Assembly: GCA_949710005.1 (NCBI GenBank)
Contig: OX453287.1
Span: forward strand, 15,648,314-15,712,313
Reading direction: 5' to 3'
Source: Ricordea florida
Lineage: Eukaryota > Cnidaria > Anthozoa > Corallimorpharia > Ricordeidae
Length of the DNA: 64,000 bases
Part shown: positions 23,401 through 35,545 of the stretch, piece after piece
Position numbering within the stretch: position 1 is the stretch's first letter
Layout of the letters: the number at the start of each line of letters is the position of its first letter
Position numbers and translations under genes: made by a program
The notes under the pieces: generated by a model
The model's input: the letters and a program-made list of their open reading frames with translations, nothing else
What the model was told of the DNA's origin: nothing
Database searches by the model: none

Positions 23401-25278
23401 TTTCCCTTACACGAATTTTTTTTTGTTTTTTTTTCCCCACCCCCCCCCCCCCCCCATCACTTTTCTTATGGTCCGTGCCTAAACACATACAGCGAACTGA
23501 ACTAGAGGGGCAAAAATGTCTCAAGTTCATCTCAGCTGATGTTTCAGGCGAAAAGTCTTCGTATTAATCGTCTCCTTTCATGGTTTCAGCGGTAAACAGG
23601 CTTTTAAGGCGACCCGACTTTCGGGTTTTTTGTTATTGCTATTGTCCGTGCCCAAAAGAACAACACGCAACGCGGACCGTTTCCATGGTAATAGCACGTA
23701 CCTTAAAATCAGGACCGGGAAAAAAAAACAATCAGAGCGCGCGTTATACAGGTAATAAGAACCAGCCATACAGCAATGTGCAATTACAGGAAATTGCACG
23801 ACATGGAGTACAACTCATAATCATGTGTACCAGTTTTGTTGTGACAGTTCTCAAAAATTCACCGGCCTTGAGGCAGGTTATCGTTTAAACACTCAGAACA
23901 AAGTGATTAAAATTTTTAACATGTTTCAGTTCAATCAAAGAGAAGCCAGTTTTTCACTTAATTCTTCCACGTAGAAACGAAGATTTAAATAACGCAGTGA
24001 AAATGTCAAGGTAACAAGTGAGCTAGAATACGAGTTCAAACCCTGTTCAAGTTCAATGACGTAAATGAGATGTGAAACAGACGGAGCCGACTGTTCCCAA
24101 TGTTTAGCCACGCGAATGCAAAATCTCACTTCGCTTTACTATTTTTCACTTGCTAATGAGTGTTTGCTTATTTAAGCAATACTCTCTTTATTCACTCGCA
24201 CAATACAAGACCTTGGATCAATATCAGTTTCTCGGCAACTGTGCACCTACCCCTCTCCTAATCCAACAAGTTATAATGAGTTAAAAACTTAGCGTCAATG
24301 TTGGTTTAGGGGAGGGGTAGGTGCACGGTTGCCCAGAAACTGATATTGATGTCCACACGAGAACTAACTCTTTGCTGCCTCCGTCGCTATTGTTCTCAAA
24401 TAGAATCAGATTTTACGCCAGATTCCACTCAAGTTACAATCGACACCGGTAGCTCGACACCGAAACGGAGATGCTGGTACGAAAGACGCTCAGTTGCGAT
24501 TGCGTTCTTCTTGGGTTCGCAGAGCAAGTGGTATTTTGAATAATTGTTCACTGGCGTCGCTCTGTGGGAAAACTTGCGACGGCTGATCAGATCAAAGCAA
24601 ATTAATTGATCTGAACATGAAGACCATAAGAAAAAAATCAAATCAATTCGCGTCCGAGAAAGTTGAAAGCGGAGGTGTGAAATTTTTGTTGCATTTATTG
24701 CTTGCTCGAGGTCACGAGCGCAAAGAAGGCCAAATTTCGCAAATTAATTTATCTTGTCAACGCTTCGCGTCCGAGCTGGTGTTCTAACTATATGAAAGCA
24801 AAAAAACATCAATTTATCGAATGTTACATTTTGCGATAGCGTGGAAAAATAAACTCAGTGATTGACCGAACAGATTTTTCCTTTGTTATGTGGAAAAGTT
24901 GTCGGATTTGTGTGGCGACATTACTTACGTCTTAATGAATCACTGTGATTTATGTGTAAACCTTATGTCAGGTTTTAAATTGCAGGGTGGTTAGTGAGAG
25001 AGAAATTTGCGCCTTTACTGCGGTACTTACTCCGAGGTCCTCAAGTACATCCACATCGGTATGTTAATTGTCCCGACCAAAATATCGGACACCGCGAGCG
25101 AAACGACGTAATAATTTGTAAGAATCCGAAGTCGCTTGTTCGTGGCGAACGCGATGCATACTAGTCCGTTTCCGAAAATGGCGAAAACGGCAATAAGGAA
25201 GAGAAACACAAGAGTGACTTCTTTCCCGGGAGGCTCTTCGCAAGCAGCGGTGTTCTCGTCAGAGCTGTTGTTTGGCAT
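19712..25278 (-). CDS. Class A (rhodopsin-family) GPCR, aminergic-like, complete
   Basis: Three exons on the minus strand (25278-25031, 22539-22438, 20432-19712) join in phase to 1071 nt, 356 residues. TM1 has GN1.50, TM2 SLAVSD2.50, TM3 ends DRF in place of DRY, TM5 has P5.50 (FFIPLAII), TM6 has CWGPFF, and TM7 has NPVIY followed by a Cys-rich tail. Aminergic marks: Asp3.32 in IFDILCG, Ser5.46, Phe6.51/6.52, and Trp7.40/Tyr7.43 in WLQY. Expected to sit in the plasma membrane and couple to G proteins; ligand unknown. Odd: position 3.25, normally the disulfide cysteine, is Tyr, and the short second extracellular loop has no Cys. An NNSS sequon lies at the N-terminus. Could be an amine, octopamine-like or orphan cnidarian receptor. 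Confidence 0.92.
20601..20779. mobile_element. 179-bp foldback MITE in GPCR intron 2
   Basis: Ends GGATACTCAAACGAATTGAT and its near-complement at 20760-20779 enclose arms with ACCGTAAGGTAA and GCTGACGTTTCGAACGTTAG and their inverse. The whole element is one long hairpin with a loop around GCCCTTCATCGGAGCGAATG. Confidence 0.85.
20962..21070 (+). repeat. Partial MITE-like end (GGGACCGTTCATTTTTT)
   Basis: GGGACCGTTCATTTTTTTAC followed by a G-rich block resembles the AGGGACGG-family ends, but no matching opposite end is found nearby. Likely a solo fragment. Confidence 0.35.
21280..21478 (+). repeat. Dispersed repeat, direct partner at 16813-17022
   Basis: Same ordered blocks as the copy at 16813-17022, diverged with several indels. 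It lies in GPCR intron 2. Confidence 0.75.
22119..22290 (-). repeat. Dispersed repeat, inverted partner at 13000-13172
   Basis: Reads on the minus strand as a diverged copy of 13000-13172. It lies in GPCR intron 2 close to the TM3 exon. Confidence 0.75.
22438..22539 (-). CDS. GPCR coding exon 2 (TM3)
   Basis: 102 bp between acceptor GTCTTAG and donor CAG/GTAATG. Entry and exit phases match exons 1 and 3. It carries Asp3.32 and ends within the Arg codon of the D-R-F motif, splitting the motif across the intron. Confidence 0.92.
23264..23480. mobile_element. Foldback MITE, AGGGACGGA family, copy 2
   Basis: Ends AGGGACGGACCATTAGAAAA and its imperfect complement (ATGGTCCGTGCCT) are followed inward by ATCACTTTT/AAAAGTGAT and G-run/C-run tracts. 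The internal T-runs with TTGCATG and TGCAGG phrases match the 11456-11730 copy in style. Lies in GPCR intron 1. Confidence 0.8.
24215..24350. mobile_element. Foldback MITE, copy 2 of the 1382-1519 family
   Basis: Same TIR and loop as copy 1 but inverted in the loop orientation. The right end is slightly degenerate (GATATTGATGTCC) and no clear target duplication remains. Lies in GPCR intron 1. Confidence 0.85.
25031..25278 (-). CDS. GPCR coding exon 1 (N-terminus, TM1-TM2)
   Basis: 248 bp from ATG (25276-25278) to a consensus GTAAGT donor, ending in phase 2. Encodes the short extracellular N-terminus, TM1 (IFGNGLVCIAF) and TM2. An upstream acceptor-like TTTCAG (after 25365) suggests the exon begins in the 5' UTR. 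Confidence 0.92.
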
Positions 25279-26483
25279 CCTTTTAATTTTCTCTCAGCCG
25301 ATCTCTCGAGCGCTGGTACTCTTCGAGCAGTGATTTCTCCGACGAAAGCTGAAATAACGCCTGTCCTGAAACTAACAGAAAACGATATAGTTAGCGGGTA
25401 GAGTCGAAAACTGCATTGATTTTTCCCGCATCACAATCTCCCAAACAAAATTAAAATCCCCTGTAATAAGCAAAGACCGATATCGTTCGTTTAAACTCAC
25501 AGTGATTATCAGCGAATGGCGCTCAGAAAATCCAAGGTCATACGTGTACAACAGTGTCGGCCGACTAAAGAAACATAACCTCGGCTCGAACTTGTCATTT
25601 CGTTCTTGATTTATATTGACATATTTTTAATCCCTCGTCCGTCAGAGACGTGTCAGCTCACAGATACATCTTGAATTACGCCAAATGCGCATAAGTCGAA
25701 TTGTTAACATTTGTCCCCGATCGAGGTAAAGAGAGCAAATCAAATCAAAGAAGGGTTAAAAGTCTTAACGGAACGCGCATCGGGGAGTTGATTGCACAGT
25801 GCCCTGCATTTTTAAGCGAATATTACATTTATGAATCGCTTTCAAAATCTCTCCACAGATGTACCTCTTATTAGAGGGATTCATCGATGGCTGTTATTTG
25901 ATTCTGGGGGCGAGCTTGATTGCTGTGGGTGACATTTCAACTTGTTTTAAAATTTTCTTGTCTCGTAAAACCGGAAATTGGCCTGAATTAACATTACGGT
26001 GCTTAGAAGTCAATTAACAACATATATTTAAAACTCAAGCTGTGAATTTTGTTCCTTTTTTGCTCAATGCATACGCACTGCACGGAACGAAGCTAAGTTG
26101 GAAATTCACGGCAATCATAAACTCAGCCATGATAAGATCTGTGTTTGACTGTTTCCGATCGATCTAAATTACGTTACTTCCGTTCTCCAATTCCTTTTGC
26201 ATTTACCGCCACTTTTAAACCTACCTTTTTTAATCACAAACAACTAATAATACTCACCTTAAAAAAGCCTGGTTATTTATAATTAAAAGTTACAATGCTC
26301 GCCAAAAGAACTGACGTTCGGGGCAAATATCGATCTATCAGTTAGCTTTCACAGTTACTCGCCTGCAAAATCGACGTAATCCCGAAATTATGTTAATGTT
26401 TTAAATTTTGCCGATTTTAGGAAGGTTGTGACATGAGTGAACAATTGGAAATGTTTTTATCAGCAATGGTTTCGGTTCGGTGG

Positions 26484-26575
26484 AATACGTGGAGTGCGGA
26501 GTGCGGAGTGCGGAGTGTAGAAAATGAGGAGTGTAGAAAATGAGGAGTGTAGAAAATGCGGAGTGTGGAACAATG
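26484..26575 (+). repeat. GGAGTGYRGAAAATG minisatellite
   Basis: Tandem short units: several GTGCGGA copies followed by three GGAGTGTAGAAAATG-type 16-bp units, slightly varied. Confidence 0.85.
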
Positions 26576-27964
26576 GTTTCCGCTATAAGCAAGACTTATA
26601 TTCACGGTCATGAAGCTCAGTTGTACGCTTAGCGCGTTCTTTTACTTAGCCAGACGAAATGTCTACGAATCGTACTGAGGTAAAAGATCTATTAAACGCT
26701 CATCGAGAGAATGTTGTTAAAGGTCTGATTTTTGGGAAACTATTTTCAGCTTATAGACTTTTAGGTCAGCAATCAATCACAATTACATTGTACTAAACGA
26801 GACGTACAATTAAACAGCGGTAGGTTCAGAGCCGGATCGCCGGTTTTTCCGAGTCGTTTAGCCTCAGACTAAATCATCCTCACCTCTCAACTCAATTTTT
26901 CCTCGCTCTTTCGTATCTGTCGTGTCAAACGCGCCACAAAATACAGGACCACAGCTTTTAGAAGCCCAGCATTGACTAATCCCCCCGTGTATGCATTACT
27001 CAAGCCCTGCATTCTATAGATAGATATTCGGTTAAGATTTTAACAGTCAGAACAGAATTATGGAACATAAAAAAGATTTTACTTTATGCACCAGGATTAA
27101 CATCATTGGCAGCTGAATTGGGAAGTCCGAGATATTTCCAAGCGCTACGTTACTCAAAAGGCAAATTTATGATTAAAAAAATTAAACAGTTACCTGTCAG
27201 GGCTGTGAGACTTCAAAGTTCGTTGATCTATCCACGATCTCAATTGCAAGACCAGTATATAATGAATGAACACATGAAGCTCTCACAAGAAGTCTTCGTT
27301 GAAATCTGTCTTACGGTAGAGGCTCTGAAATTAAGGTTTTTGACACTAGATTAGTGATGACGTGAGAGATGTGGTTAACCGTCTACATCCATTGTTATTT
27401 AATAGCCGGACAGCTTTTACAAAACTAAACATGTCACTCAAATGATCCTTCTAGCGTGTTCAACAGTCAAATAACGTGCTAAATTAAATTAACGTCCACT
27501 GCTGAGGGCGGATTTTGACAGCCCCGCCGTACCAAATATACCGGTACGTGCTGCATGGCCAAGGATAATGGAAACACAGTTGTTTAGATAACCTTTTGTA
27601 ATTTCGTCAAGTTTGAAGTTTATTTATTTATGTTTGTCATTGTAAAATTTTACTCTGCAGACTTCACGTAAACAGAAACTGCCCCAGAGATAACAAAAAA
27701 GGGCATGGAGTGACTGAGCACTTGGTTGTAAGGAGCCAAAGTAGGGTAGAACAGGGAGTTGAACACGCGTTTAGTAGGATGGGGCAGGAGAAGAGAAAAC
27801 TTGGTAAGAAAAATTAACACCTCAAGTGAACACCAGGTTTGAAACAAGGGAGCAGGGGAAGTGAACAATCGGTGAGGGGAGAGAGGGGAGGGAGAGTAAC
27901 CTTAAGAAGAACGGAGGTGTGGAGGGGAGATAGACACACCTGGAAAAAAAGATCGGGAAGGGGA

Positions 27965-28095
27965 GGGTCAGATCATAACCAAGACAAGACAAGACGATTT
28001 ATTTAACTCAGCTCAGTTTCACATCATATATAGGTTAAATTTACATAGGCAATTAAACAGAGTCAGGTAATGGCCTCCTGACAGAGTAAAGCCAA
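27965..28095 (-). mobile_element. Possible LINE 3' end
   Basis: Read on the minus strand, an AT-rich tract with GAGTTAAATAAATCG ends in (TCTTG)n, a common shape for non-LTR element 3' ends. No coding part is attached, so this is tentative. Confidence 0.3.
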
Positions 28096-28797
28096 GGAAT
28101 AAAAGAAGAAAATGAATTAAATTACGGGGGAAACTTGGCACTCAACTTTCATGCGGCATGCGTGCGTTTCTCGGAGCACTGTGTTGTGTTGTGTTTCTGA
28201 ATCTAGAACGGTAAACTAATAAACACAACCAACCTTTCGGTCCGGTCAAATCCAAGTACATTATAGTTTTTAATTCCATCTGTGTCAGTAAGACTACATT
28301 GTGCCATTCACGTGATATGTTAAACTGACGCAGAAGAATCATCAGTTTTCGGACGCGAAAGCAAAACCTGGAAATACGAAACTTTTATTCTCAAATGATA
28401 GTGTACTTCGTGACCGTTATCTGGCTTGCGAAGACAGTCATTTTATATTCCGAGGATAACCGTTGTGTGACAAGCTAACGCCTGCAAACGAGACTGTACA
28501 AACCTTTGCTTAATTTTAATTGTAACCAATTTTTAAAATACAAAATTTTGCGCCCTGGCCAAGCGTCTTTGTTTCAATTCCATGCTAACGTGTTTATTAT
28601 TGCGCTAGAATCCGCCCCAACTATTTGCGCTCCGACAAAGCACCTTTTCTCTCAAACTAGTTACAATTTTTTGATAGGTGGTTTTAGTGATGGTGTTCGT
28701 CGTTCTTGTGTTTAGCCGCCATTTTTGATTCGGAAAACGTGGAGAGTTGGGACGAGTGAGAAAGGGCGGGTTGGGGGTTGGGTGGAGGAGGCGGGTA

Positions 28798-29220
28798 CAA
28801 GGGCGGATCCAGGGGAGGTGAAATGGGTGAATTTTTACCCCCCCCCCCCCCCCCCTCCACCTTTTTCGGAGCCCCCTTCTTTCTCTTTTTTTTCTTATCC
28901 CTCAAATATTGAAATAATATTTGATTTCTCTGATTTGTCTGACTGAGGTAGAGAATATGTATAAGAGATGACCGGTTCTACCAATCAATTTATTCATTTT
29001 GAAAGAAATTAGTCGTCCCGGTTTAGAAATCCGCAAATGAGTTTACAAATCTAAAATATTATAACTGGCATTTGCGTTCGCCTAAAATTCGAAAATGTTA
29101 ATTATTCATCGGAAATCAATCATGCTGATGCACAGACCTCAAACACCTCAACCAGGCTTTGGTTCTATTACATTATTACAAACATTCACCCCCCATTTCA
29201 AAATCCTGGATCCGCGCCTG
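28798..29220. mobile_element. hAT-like non-autonomous element
   Basis: Left end CAAGGGCGGATCCAGG and right end CCTGGATCCGCGCCTG are inverted copies of a CAGGGGCGGATCCAGG-type TIR seen in hAT elements. Interior has a C-run and no ORF. Target duplication not clear. Confidence 0.55.
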
Positions 29221-29643
29221 GGGTAAAGACCGGTATAATCTCCCTTGGAAATTTTTCCTCGCCCCAAGCCTTTACTGTTCACCAGGAGCGCATCACCATT
29301 GGCTCCTGTGTTCACCTAATCCAAGATGGCGGCCTAAACACTCGATGCAGGAATATGTGCACTAGCTCGCCCAAAATACGCTTGCAATGCAGGTAATTTT
29401 TTGAAGGTTTCAAAGCGTTTAAGCATTACACTTTTTTACACCAGATTCTCGCAAGACCTCAGAATTTTCATGACCCCGGCCACAGTCGACTACTCGACGA
29501 CTTTAGGGCAAATGACAGTGTGCCAAAAAAAAAGCAGCGTCGGGGAGACCCGGATATAAACTACACGAGAAAGCCATATGCCATACGCTTGGAATCTTCA
29601 TTCTTTACCATCAGCGTACTCTGTCACAAAGCCTCTTTTTTTC

Positions 29644-30618
29644 GGCCAACTGGAAAATAAGAGCAGGACCCTGGACTGGACTCTGAACTGGACTTTGGAC
29701 TAAACAATAAAGGGATTGGCCCTTCTTGCGGTCGCGTATCGTACATCGGATGTCACGCTTCAATATTTAAAGGATATTATACGGTGGCGAGAAGATAATA
29801 TGAATTTTATGTTCGAATGGCAAGAACAATATTTCACGAGTGAGCTACCCTCCATATGATAAAACGTAATATACGCTGAACAACAAAAACGGAAAAAACT
29901 ATAAAATACCTGGATGTCTATCAAATTATGTGGCTTCTTATCACTAAAGTTATTTCAAACCACTAAGCTCTCCGAAAGGACCACTTGTTTTGCACGCCGC
30001 AATATAAACTGAGGTTTATACCAAGACACGCGCCGTTGGGGGAACACGTCCATATTGTCAGATCTAGCACTCTATTTGCTCTTTATTTCTAATGGAAGAA
30101 GTTTTATTGCTGTTGTTTATTTTACTCTCAAATTTAATCACCTCAGATAACGGACCACCCTTATAGTGAACATTTTTATCACGTTGCAGTTCTTATCATA
30201 CAAACGTTCATTTCACACGAAACCACGCTAATGTAACTGTACCGATAACACTAAAAAGGTTTATGACAGTACGGTTTTTTGGTGTATCTTCGTTTGTACT
30301 CCAGTACCGATGGTAATTTTTGAAACTGCAAAAATATACGAAAAAAAAAGAAAGTGACTAAGCTACTTTACATTCGTGTGCAATTGATTTGTGAATTATT
30401 TCACTTAATAGTAGCATGACTTGATTTTAAGTTATGGGGAAGCATTGTCCGATTTTTCGTTTATGTTCCTTTCGAAAAGAGCATGCATTCTCAAAACGTG
30501 TTGAAAGTGTTGAAAAAATTCTGTGCTGGTTAAGTCCAGTCCAAAGTCCAGTCCAGGCTCCAGTACTGGGTCCAGTCCAGAGTCCAGTCCATAGTCTATT
30601 CCTCGTTTTCCAGTTGGC
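29644..30618. repeat. Inverted GGACTGGAC minisatellite pair
   Basis: 29644-29702 (GGCCAACTGGAAAA, then GGACTGGACTCTG, TTTGGACT) recurs inverted at 30533-30618 with extra internal units. The pair could be ends of one ~975-bp element or two copies of a minisatellite-bearing repeat. Confidence 0.6.
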
Positions 30619-31613
30619 CTCTGTTTTCGATTTAGCTTCATTTGTTGAGATATAATGAACAGAAGGGTTTTTGAGTTTATTTTTATCAATTTGATTTACA
30701 AGGCCATCCAAACTTTTTGTTATCAAAGAACTCGTATCAGGTTTTAAAATCGTTTCAATTCTACTATTGCTGTCTTTCAATATAGTTAAATTTAATTAAA
30801 AAAATGAGGATAGAGCAAGAAATCAACGTCTTTATCGCTTATATATCCGGAAATCTTTCTAAAACGGATATTGTCTGTAAAGTGTTTCCTACCCAGGAGA
30901 ATGAAAAACTAGACGGACACAGCCAGCGCACTTAATGAAATTGTTCCCCCATATATTATTTACCTTTTTGAAAATCCATTTACGCGCATGTTAATATTTT
31001 ACTGTTGAGGAGTTTAGAAGACCATAGAATCCAAATCCTTGGTAATGCAATAAACCTGTTGTATTAGCAGTTATGCTAACAGAAAATTGTTTACTTCACG
31101 AGGATGATGCAACCGCTGAACTACATGCACACCGTCGCTCACTTTTTGTGCTTTATGTTTTTGAGGTGCGAAAGGCAAAACAAAGCACTCATTCAAACCG
31201 TCTAAATATGGGGTTTAGGGGACTTGGCATTCGCTTGAATGTATAGCCAGTTGCAAGTAAATTATTACTTTCTACTTTAGCATGAGCCAGCCTGAACTCA
31301 CAAGAACTGCTTGCCTCGACCACTAGAACTCCGTTGAGCGTGAGCTACTGACTCGAGAAAGCGTTTTTGATCTAAGTCCCGTTGAAATTTAAAAGTTTTC
31401 GAGACTTAAGTGTGGCTTGGAAGAAAGCGAAGATCATACTGTTCATCCTTCATTTCCATACTTTTAAAAATGCATAATGTTATGATGAAAACATTCCCAA
31501 AAACACTATTTCCATAAAATTGAAATTCACCTACGGTAAAAATTAAAAATTGTACAACTTAGTCAGGTTATCAAAATTCGTGTTTCCAGCAATTCACATA
31601 CAGTTTACTTACC

Positions 31614-31690
31614 AGAGTTTTCCCTGATTAGTCCTTCGCCAAATCTCCTCAGTTGCCTTTGAAGTAGAATCCGCTTGTATATGAAGCTAG
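31614..31690 (-). other. Candidate non-coding exon (minus strand)
   Basis: Bounded by an acceptor (GCTGACAG) and a perfect donor context (CTG/GTAAGT) on the minus strand, upstream of and co-oriented with the GPCR. It has no start codon role I can show. A 5' UTR exon is possible; chance splice signals are equally possible. Confidence 0.25.
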
Positions 31691-32548
31691 CCTGTCAGCC
31701 AAACATACGGAGACGTTTAATTAAGTTTTACCCTCCACTATTGAAATTGTTTCGAAAATATTTTGTTTGCAAATGACGTACAGAGGAAAGGACGTAGGAG
31801 TAAATCGTGGGAAAAAGTCGAGGAAATCGCTCCTGCTTGAAGCTTGACATAATATTTGTGATTTTAATATACGATGTAATTTACGCTTTTAAAAACATCT
31901 TCATTGTGCTGAGGGAATTTGACCGAACGGTTGATAGCGATCTGCACATATCACAAGCCAGGAAGACCTCTATGCCGTAAAATGGCTGATTAGCCACAGG
32001 AAGGCATAGTTTAATTAAATTGCGTTTTTTTAGTATGTTGCTTTTAGTACGAGCCCGGAGAGCTAATTCTAACATGTTTGTTGGTTACAATTTCAATCAC
32101 TATACCTGCAGCAGGAAACATTTCCTTAATTATTAATCATTATTATGGAAATAGCAGAAACAGATCGCTATTTACCCCTATTGTTTATTGTTACTTCTAA
32201 AATTCGGCACGTTCCTCTAAATTTTTCTTTGTTTCTTATCCAGTTATCGTGATCGATCAATGTAACCGTCGTGGAAAACGAAAACTTTTGACCATGTAAA
32301 TTTATTGAGAATTTGCTATCTCCCTACATAAAGCGTATTTTAAATCAGCTGTTATTGTCGAGCCCGTTGTACCGGGAACTGGTTTCTTGGCTATGCATCT
32401 AAGGCGTTTTCACTGTGACATCTGAGTAGAAATCACAAAACCGTTTCCCTTATCTCTTCTATAATCAGAGCTGCTCAATAATATAAGCAAACGGGCGACG
32501 GAGCGAAGATTAAACTTTAGACTTTATGAATCTAATAAAATATCTTAA

Positions 32549-33515
32549 GGAGGGATTCTACCTGAAATTGGCTCAAAACATGGCTTTTTTGTTTTCTTCA
32601 GAAATGTGAAGTTCAACTATTTGACTTTATAGCGGCGAATATTTTTTCCAAATAATTTCAAAATTTAAACGAGGAATAACGTTTAAAAAGAAGAGGTATT
32701 TCATAAACAACTCGTTACCATGGCAACAAAACTGGTTTTTGTTGTTTTTCCCTTGTTTACGAGTCTGTTTGGGCCTCAAAATATCTCAAACAAGCCCGAA
32801 ACCCACTGGGTAATCTTTGTGCCCCCCTACACAAAGGGGTATACGCGACATTAGAAGAGGAGCACTGCTGACGAGTGAGAAAAACTCGAGCGTTTTGTGT
32901 GAATAGTAATTACATCATACGTTGGTTACTTGTGGACTTCATTATTTGAATACAGCTCTTGTTTAATCTAGTTTCATAATTAAAGGCCTTTTTCTCAAAA
33001 CGCAGTTTTTTAACACTTGAGAAAAGATTACTCTAGCTGTATTAGAGCTACGAACTTGAAATTTTCAGGGATTGTACTTCTTAATGAGTTAATTGGGATG
33101 AATGAAGGAAACTGCCATAGAGGTCTTTGTAAAGAAATGGTGAAGGAAATAGTGATCATGTTGTGGATGTGTAACTTGACACCTGGGCTGTGAGGTCAAG
33201 CTTAGAAATTTCTCAAAACCCTTCACTCATCCCAAGATGCATTCAGTATGCATTAGAATGACAGTAAAATTATGTTATTTTATTGAAACAATACTTCAAA
33301 ATCTTTACTCAAGTACAGATGGGTAACACAATATAAGTTGTTCATTGTAATGACCGGTGTCAGGTTACATTTGCTGTTGGAGGACCCTAACACCTAGTTT
33401 TGAAAACTATGGCCCATATGCTTTCCAGTGATATATAGTTTGGTATAGTTTTGAATGAAGCATGTGTTGCAAAAATTATGTAAAAAAATGCACTTTTTTC
33501 AGGTAGAATCCCCCC
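32549..33515. mobile_element. 967-bp non-autonomous DNA transposon with TTAA duplications
   Basis: Both ends carry GGRGGGATTCTACCTGAAA as 19-bp inverted repeats (one mismatch), each directly abutted by TTAA (32545-32548 and 33516-33519). TTAA target duplications are typical of piggyBac and Kolobok elements; the GG-start fits Kolobok better than piggyBac's CCY. No ORF of note inside. Confidence 0.85.
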
Positions 33516-34984
33516 TTAAATTCACGTTTGTAAGCTCTCTGTATTGCCCACCTGTTTAAAATATTTCTCGAATAAACAGCGGAAACCACTTGCAGATTCA
33601 CGCGAAATATATTCTGAAAATCTGCTGTTTAGTTATTTTTTTTTTTGCTTTTAAAAACAACTGCCCTTCTTGAAATGATAGTCTCGTACAAGAGAAAATG
33701 AAAATGTTCTCTTGTCTCTTATCATTGATATCATAAAACGCTTTAAATACTCTTTTCTCGTATCTGATTGGCTGTCGAAACGGTTATCAATAGTACTGCA
33801 GACGCATGGCGCTGGCGAAACCATCTTTCGCTTGTAAAATTTTCTACCCTGTGAAAGATTTTCAAAAGCTGAGGAATACGAAACTACAGTATTTCCTTGA
33901 AAAACCTAACGATAACGGGAGGACCTTAAAGTAAATGGAAACAAGTTTTTCAACTTTAAATGTAAGGGCCAATTAACACGGCCCTGAGAGAAACTGTTAG
34001 AAGTGCAGAAGCGACAAGAACGAAAGTTTTGTTAAAAAAGAAATTTAAAACCAAAGCAAAGAAAGAAGCATAAAAAAAAATAAGAAATAAAGCAAAGACA
34101 AAATCAAAGAATCAAAAAAACAAAACAAAAACAAAACCAAACAAAATAAACATAAAAAAGGAAATAATAAAAATATAGTAACTTTGTTCCTTTATCTGTA
34201 CTCCTGTTTGAAAAAAAAAGAAAAGAAAAGAAAAAGAAAAAAGAAAAAAGAAAAAAAAAAAAAAGAAAATGTGCTGAACCAGGAGCCCATCACTGAAACG
34301 CGTTATGACGTCATCTGTTATCAGCAAGGAAACCGACGACGACAAAAGAGTACGCCACTTGTTAATTTTGCACCAATGTGGGCGTGTTAGTATTTGTTCC
34401 CGGAGTATTTAGAGTATGTGTGTTTGTTTGTGGGTGTGTGGTGTTGTTGTTTTGTAAATTGCCGGGAATGTATTTCACTTATAATAGACTCCCGCTCGGT
34501 ACTACGTCAATTTCTCAGAGTTCCAGGAGAACTTTCATGACTTAAACTCATTCCAAGGGTCTGTCTGCTTCCCTTAGTCAGTATCTAGTAAAGTAATTTA
34601 CTTTTAAGAGCTAGTAACCTCCTTTCTAACCAAGTGCGAAACTTGGGATACGTACAAAAATGGCAGCACACATCGGTATTGGCCCAACCTCGTTCCCAGG
34701 CTCTTTTCATATTTCAAACTAGGCACGGTTTTGAAAAAGCAACACCGAGAATACCCTGAGAACGAGTTTGACATAGGCCCTTTTCCTGGTTATTCTAATA
34801 AAATGGCTGAGAACGCGAAAATGATAATTGTATTTTACTTCGCAAAAACTGTGACCGTTTAGGACATATTTAGTAGTATTGTCGGAGTTGGTTGAATACC
34901 ACTTCAGTCGGGACGTCTTTGCGTAGATAAGAAATTGCCAACGTCGGGTATGAGGGGTAGCCAGCCAGTGGACGAGGAGGTGGC

Positions 34985-35052
34985 CTGTTAGGACAGGTTG
35001 GAACCGGTTGGGACCGGTTGGAACCGGTTGGGACCGGTTAGGACCGGTTGGG
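34985..35052 (+). repeat. GGAACCGGTTG/GGACCGGTTG minisatellite
   Basis: About six units of 10-11 bp, each containing the palindrome ACCGGT. Confidence 0.85.
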
Positions 35053-35376
35053 TGGTAAGGAGGTGGGCGGACACGTAGCGACAATAATTTTGCATTTTTC
35101 CCTCTGGGTACAAAGCCCGGGCGAGTATAATGAGTAGAATCCGCTATTTCTCTTGCCGCCCGGCCCTCCACAACACAGGAGAGCAGACCATCTAGTTTGG
35201 TCACAAAACTCGTTAACTGTCTGCTCCACCATGACGTAACGGCACGGTTGTACCGTGACGTAACAGGAAGGTGGCGGGTCTGCTTAGACTGCCCATTTAA
35301 GCAAGAGCGACAGCATAATATTTGTCTGGCATAAGCGCCCGTGGAGGCTATAAACTATGGCGGAGCGATTGTCAGC

Positions 35377-35545
35377 AGGGGCGTAGATGAGCAGTGAGCG
35401 TGGTCGGGGGGGGGGGGGAGGGACAAGCCTATGAAATAGCTGCATAAATGAATTAAATTCCACGTAACATAAATAAATTACTCTAATTTAGTCTTACAAA
35501 GGGGGGGGGCACGGGCACCTCAGGACACTCCCTAACCTCGCCCCT
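35377..35545. mobile_element. Short hAT-like MITE fragment
   Basis: CAGGGGCGTAG at the left and CTAACCTCGCCCCTG at the right are imperfect inverted ends around G-rich tracts. No clear target duplication. Confidence 0.35.

Larger units (their letters stand above)
25366..32548. other. Gene-poor stretch upstream of the GPCR
   Basis: No coding gene is supported. It contains a GGAGTGTAGAAAATGA minisatellite (26484-26575), a possible LINE 3' tail ((AAGAC)n near 27980), a hAT-like element (28798-29220), an inverted GGACTGGAC repeat pair, and a splice-flanked non-coding segment (31614-31690) that could be a 5' UTR exon of the receptor. Confidence 0.5.

Noticed and set aside
27106..27354. 82-codon plus-strand ORF
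   Set aside because: No motif, no splice context and no neighbours; not enough to call a gene.
30427..30780. Overlapping ORFs with WTGLWTG or QSPVQ repeats
   Set aside because: Readings of the GGACTGGAC minisatellite.
34112..34345. Phe-rich minus-strand ORF
   Set aside because: Comes from an A/G homopurine run on the plus strand; low complexity.
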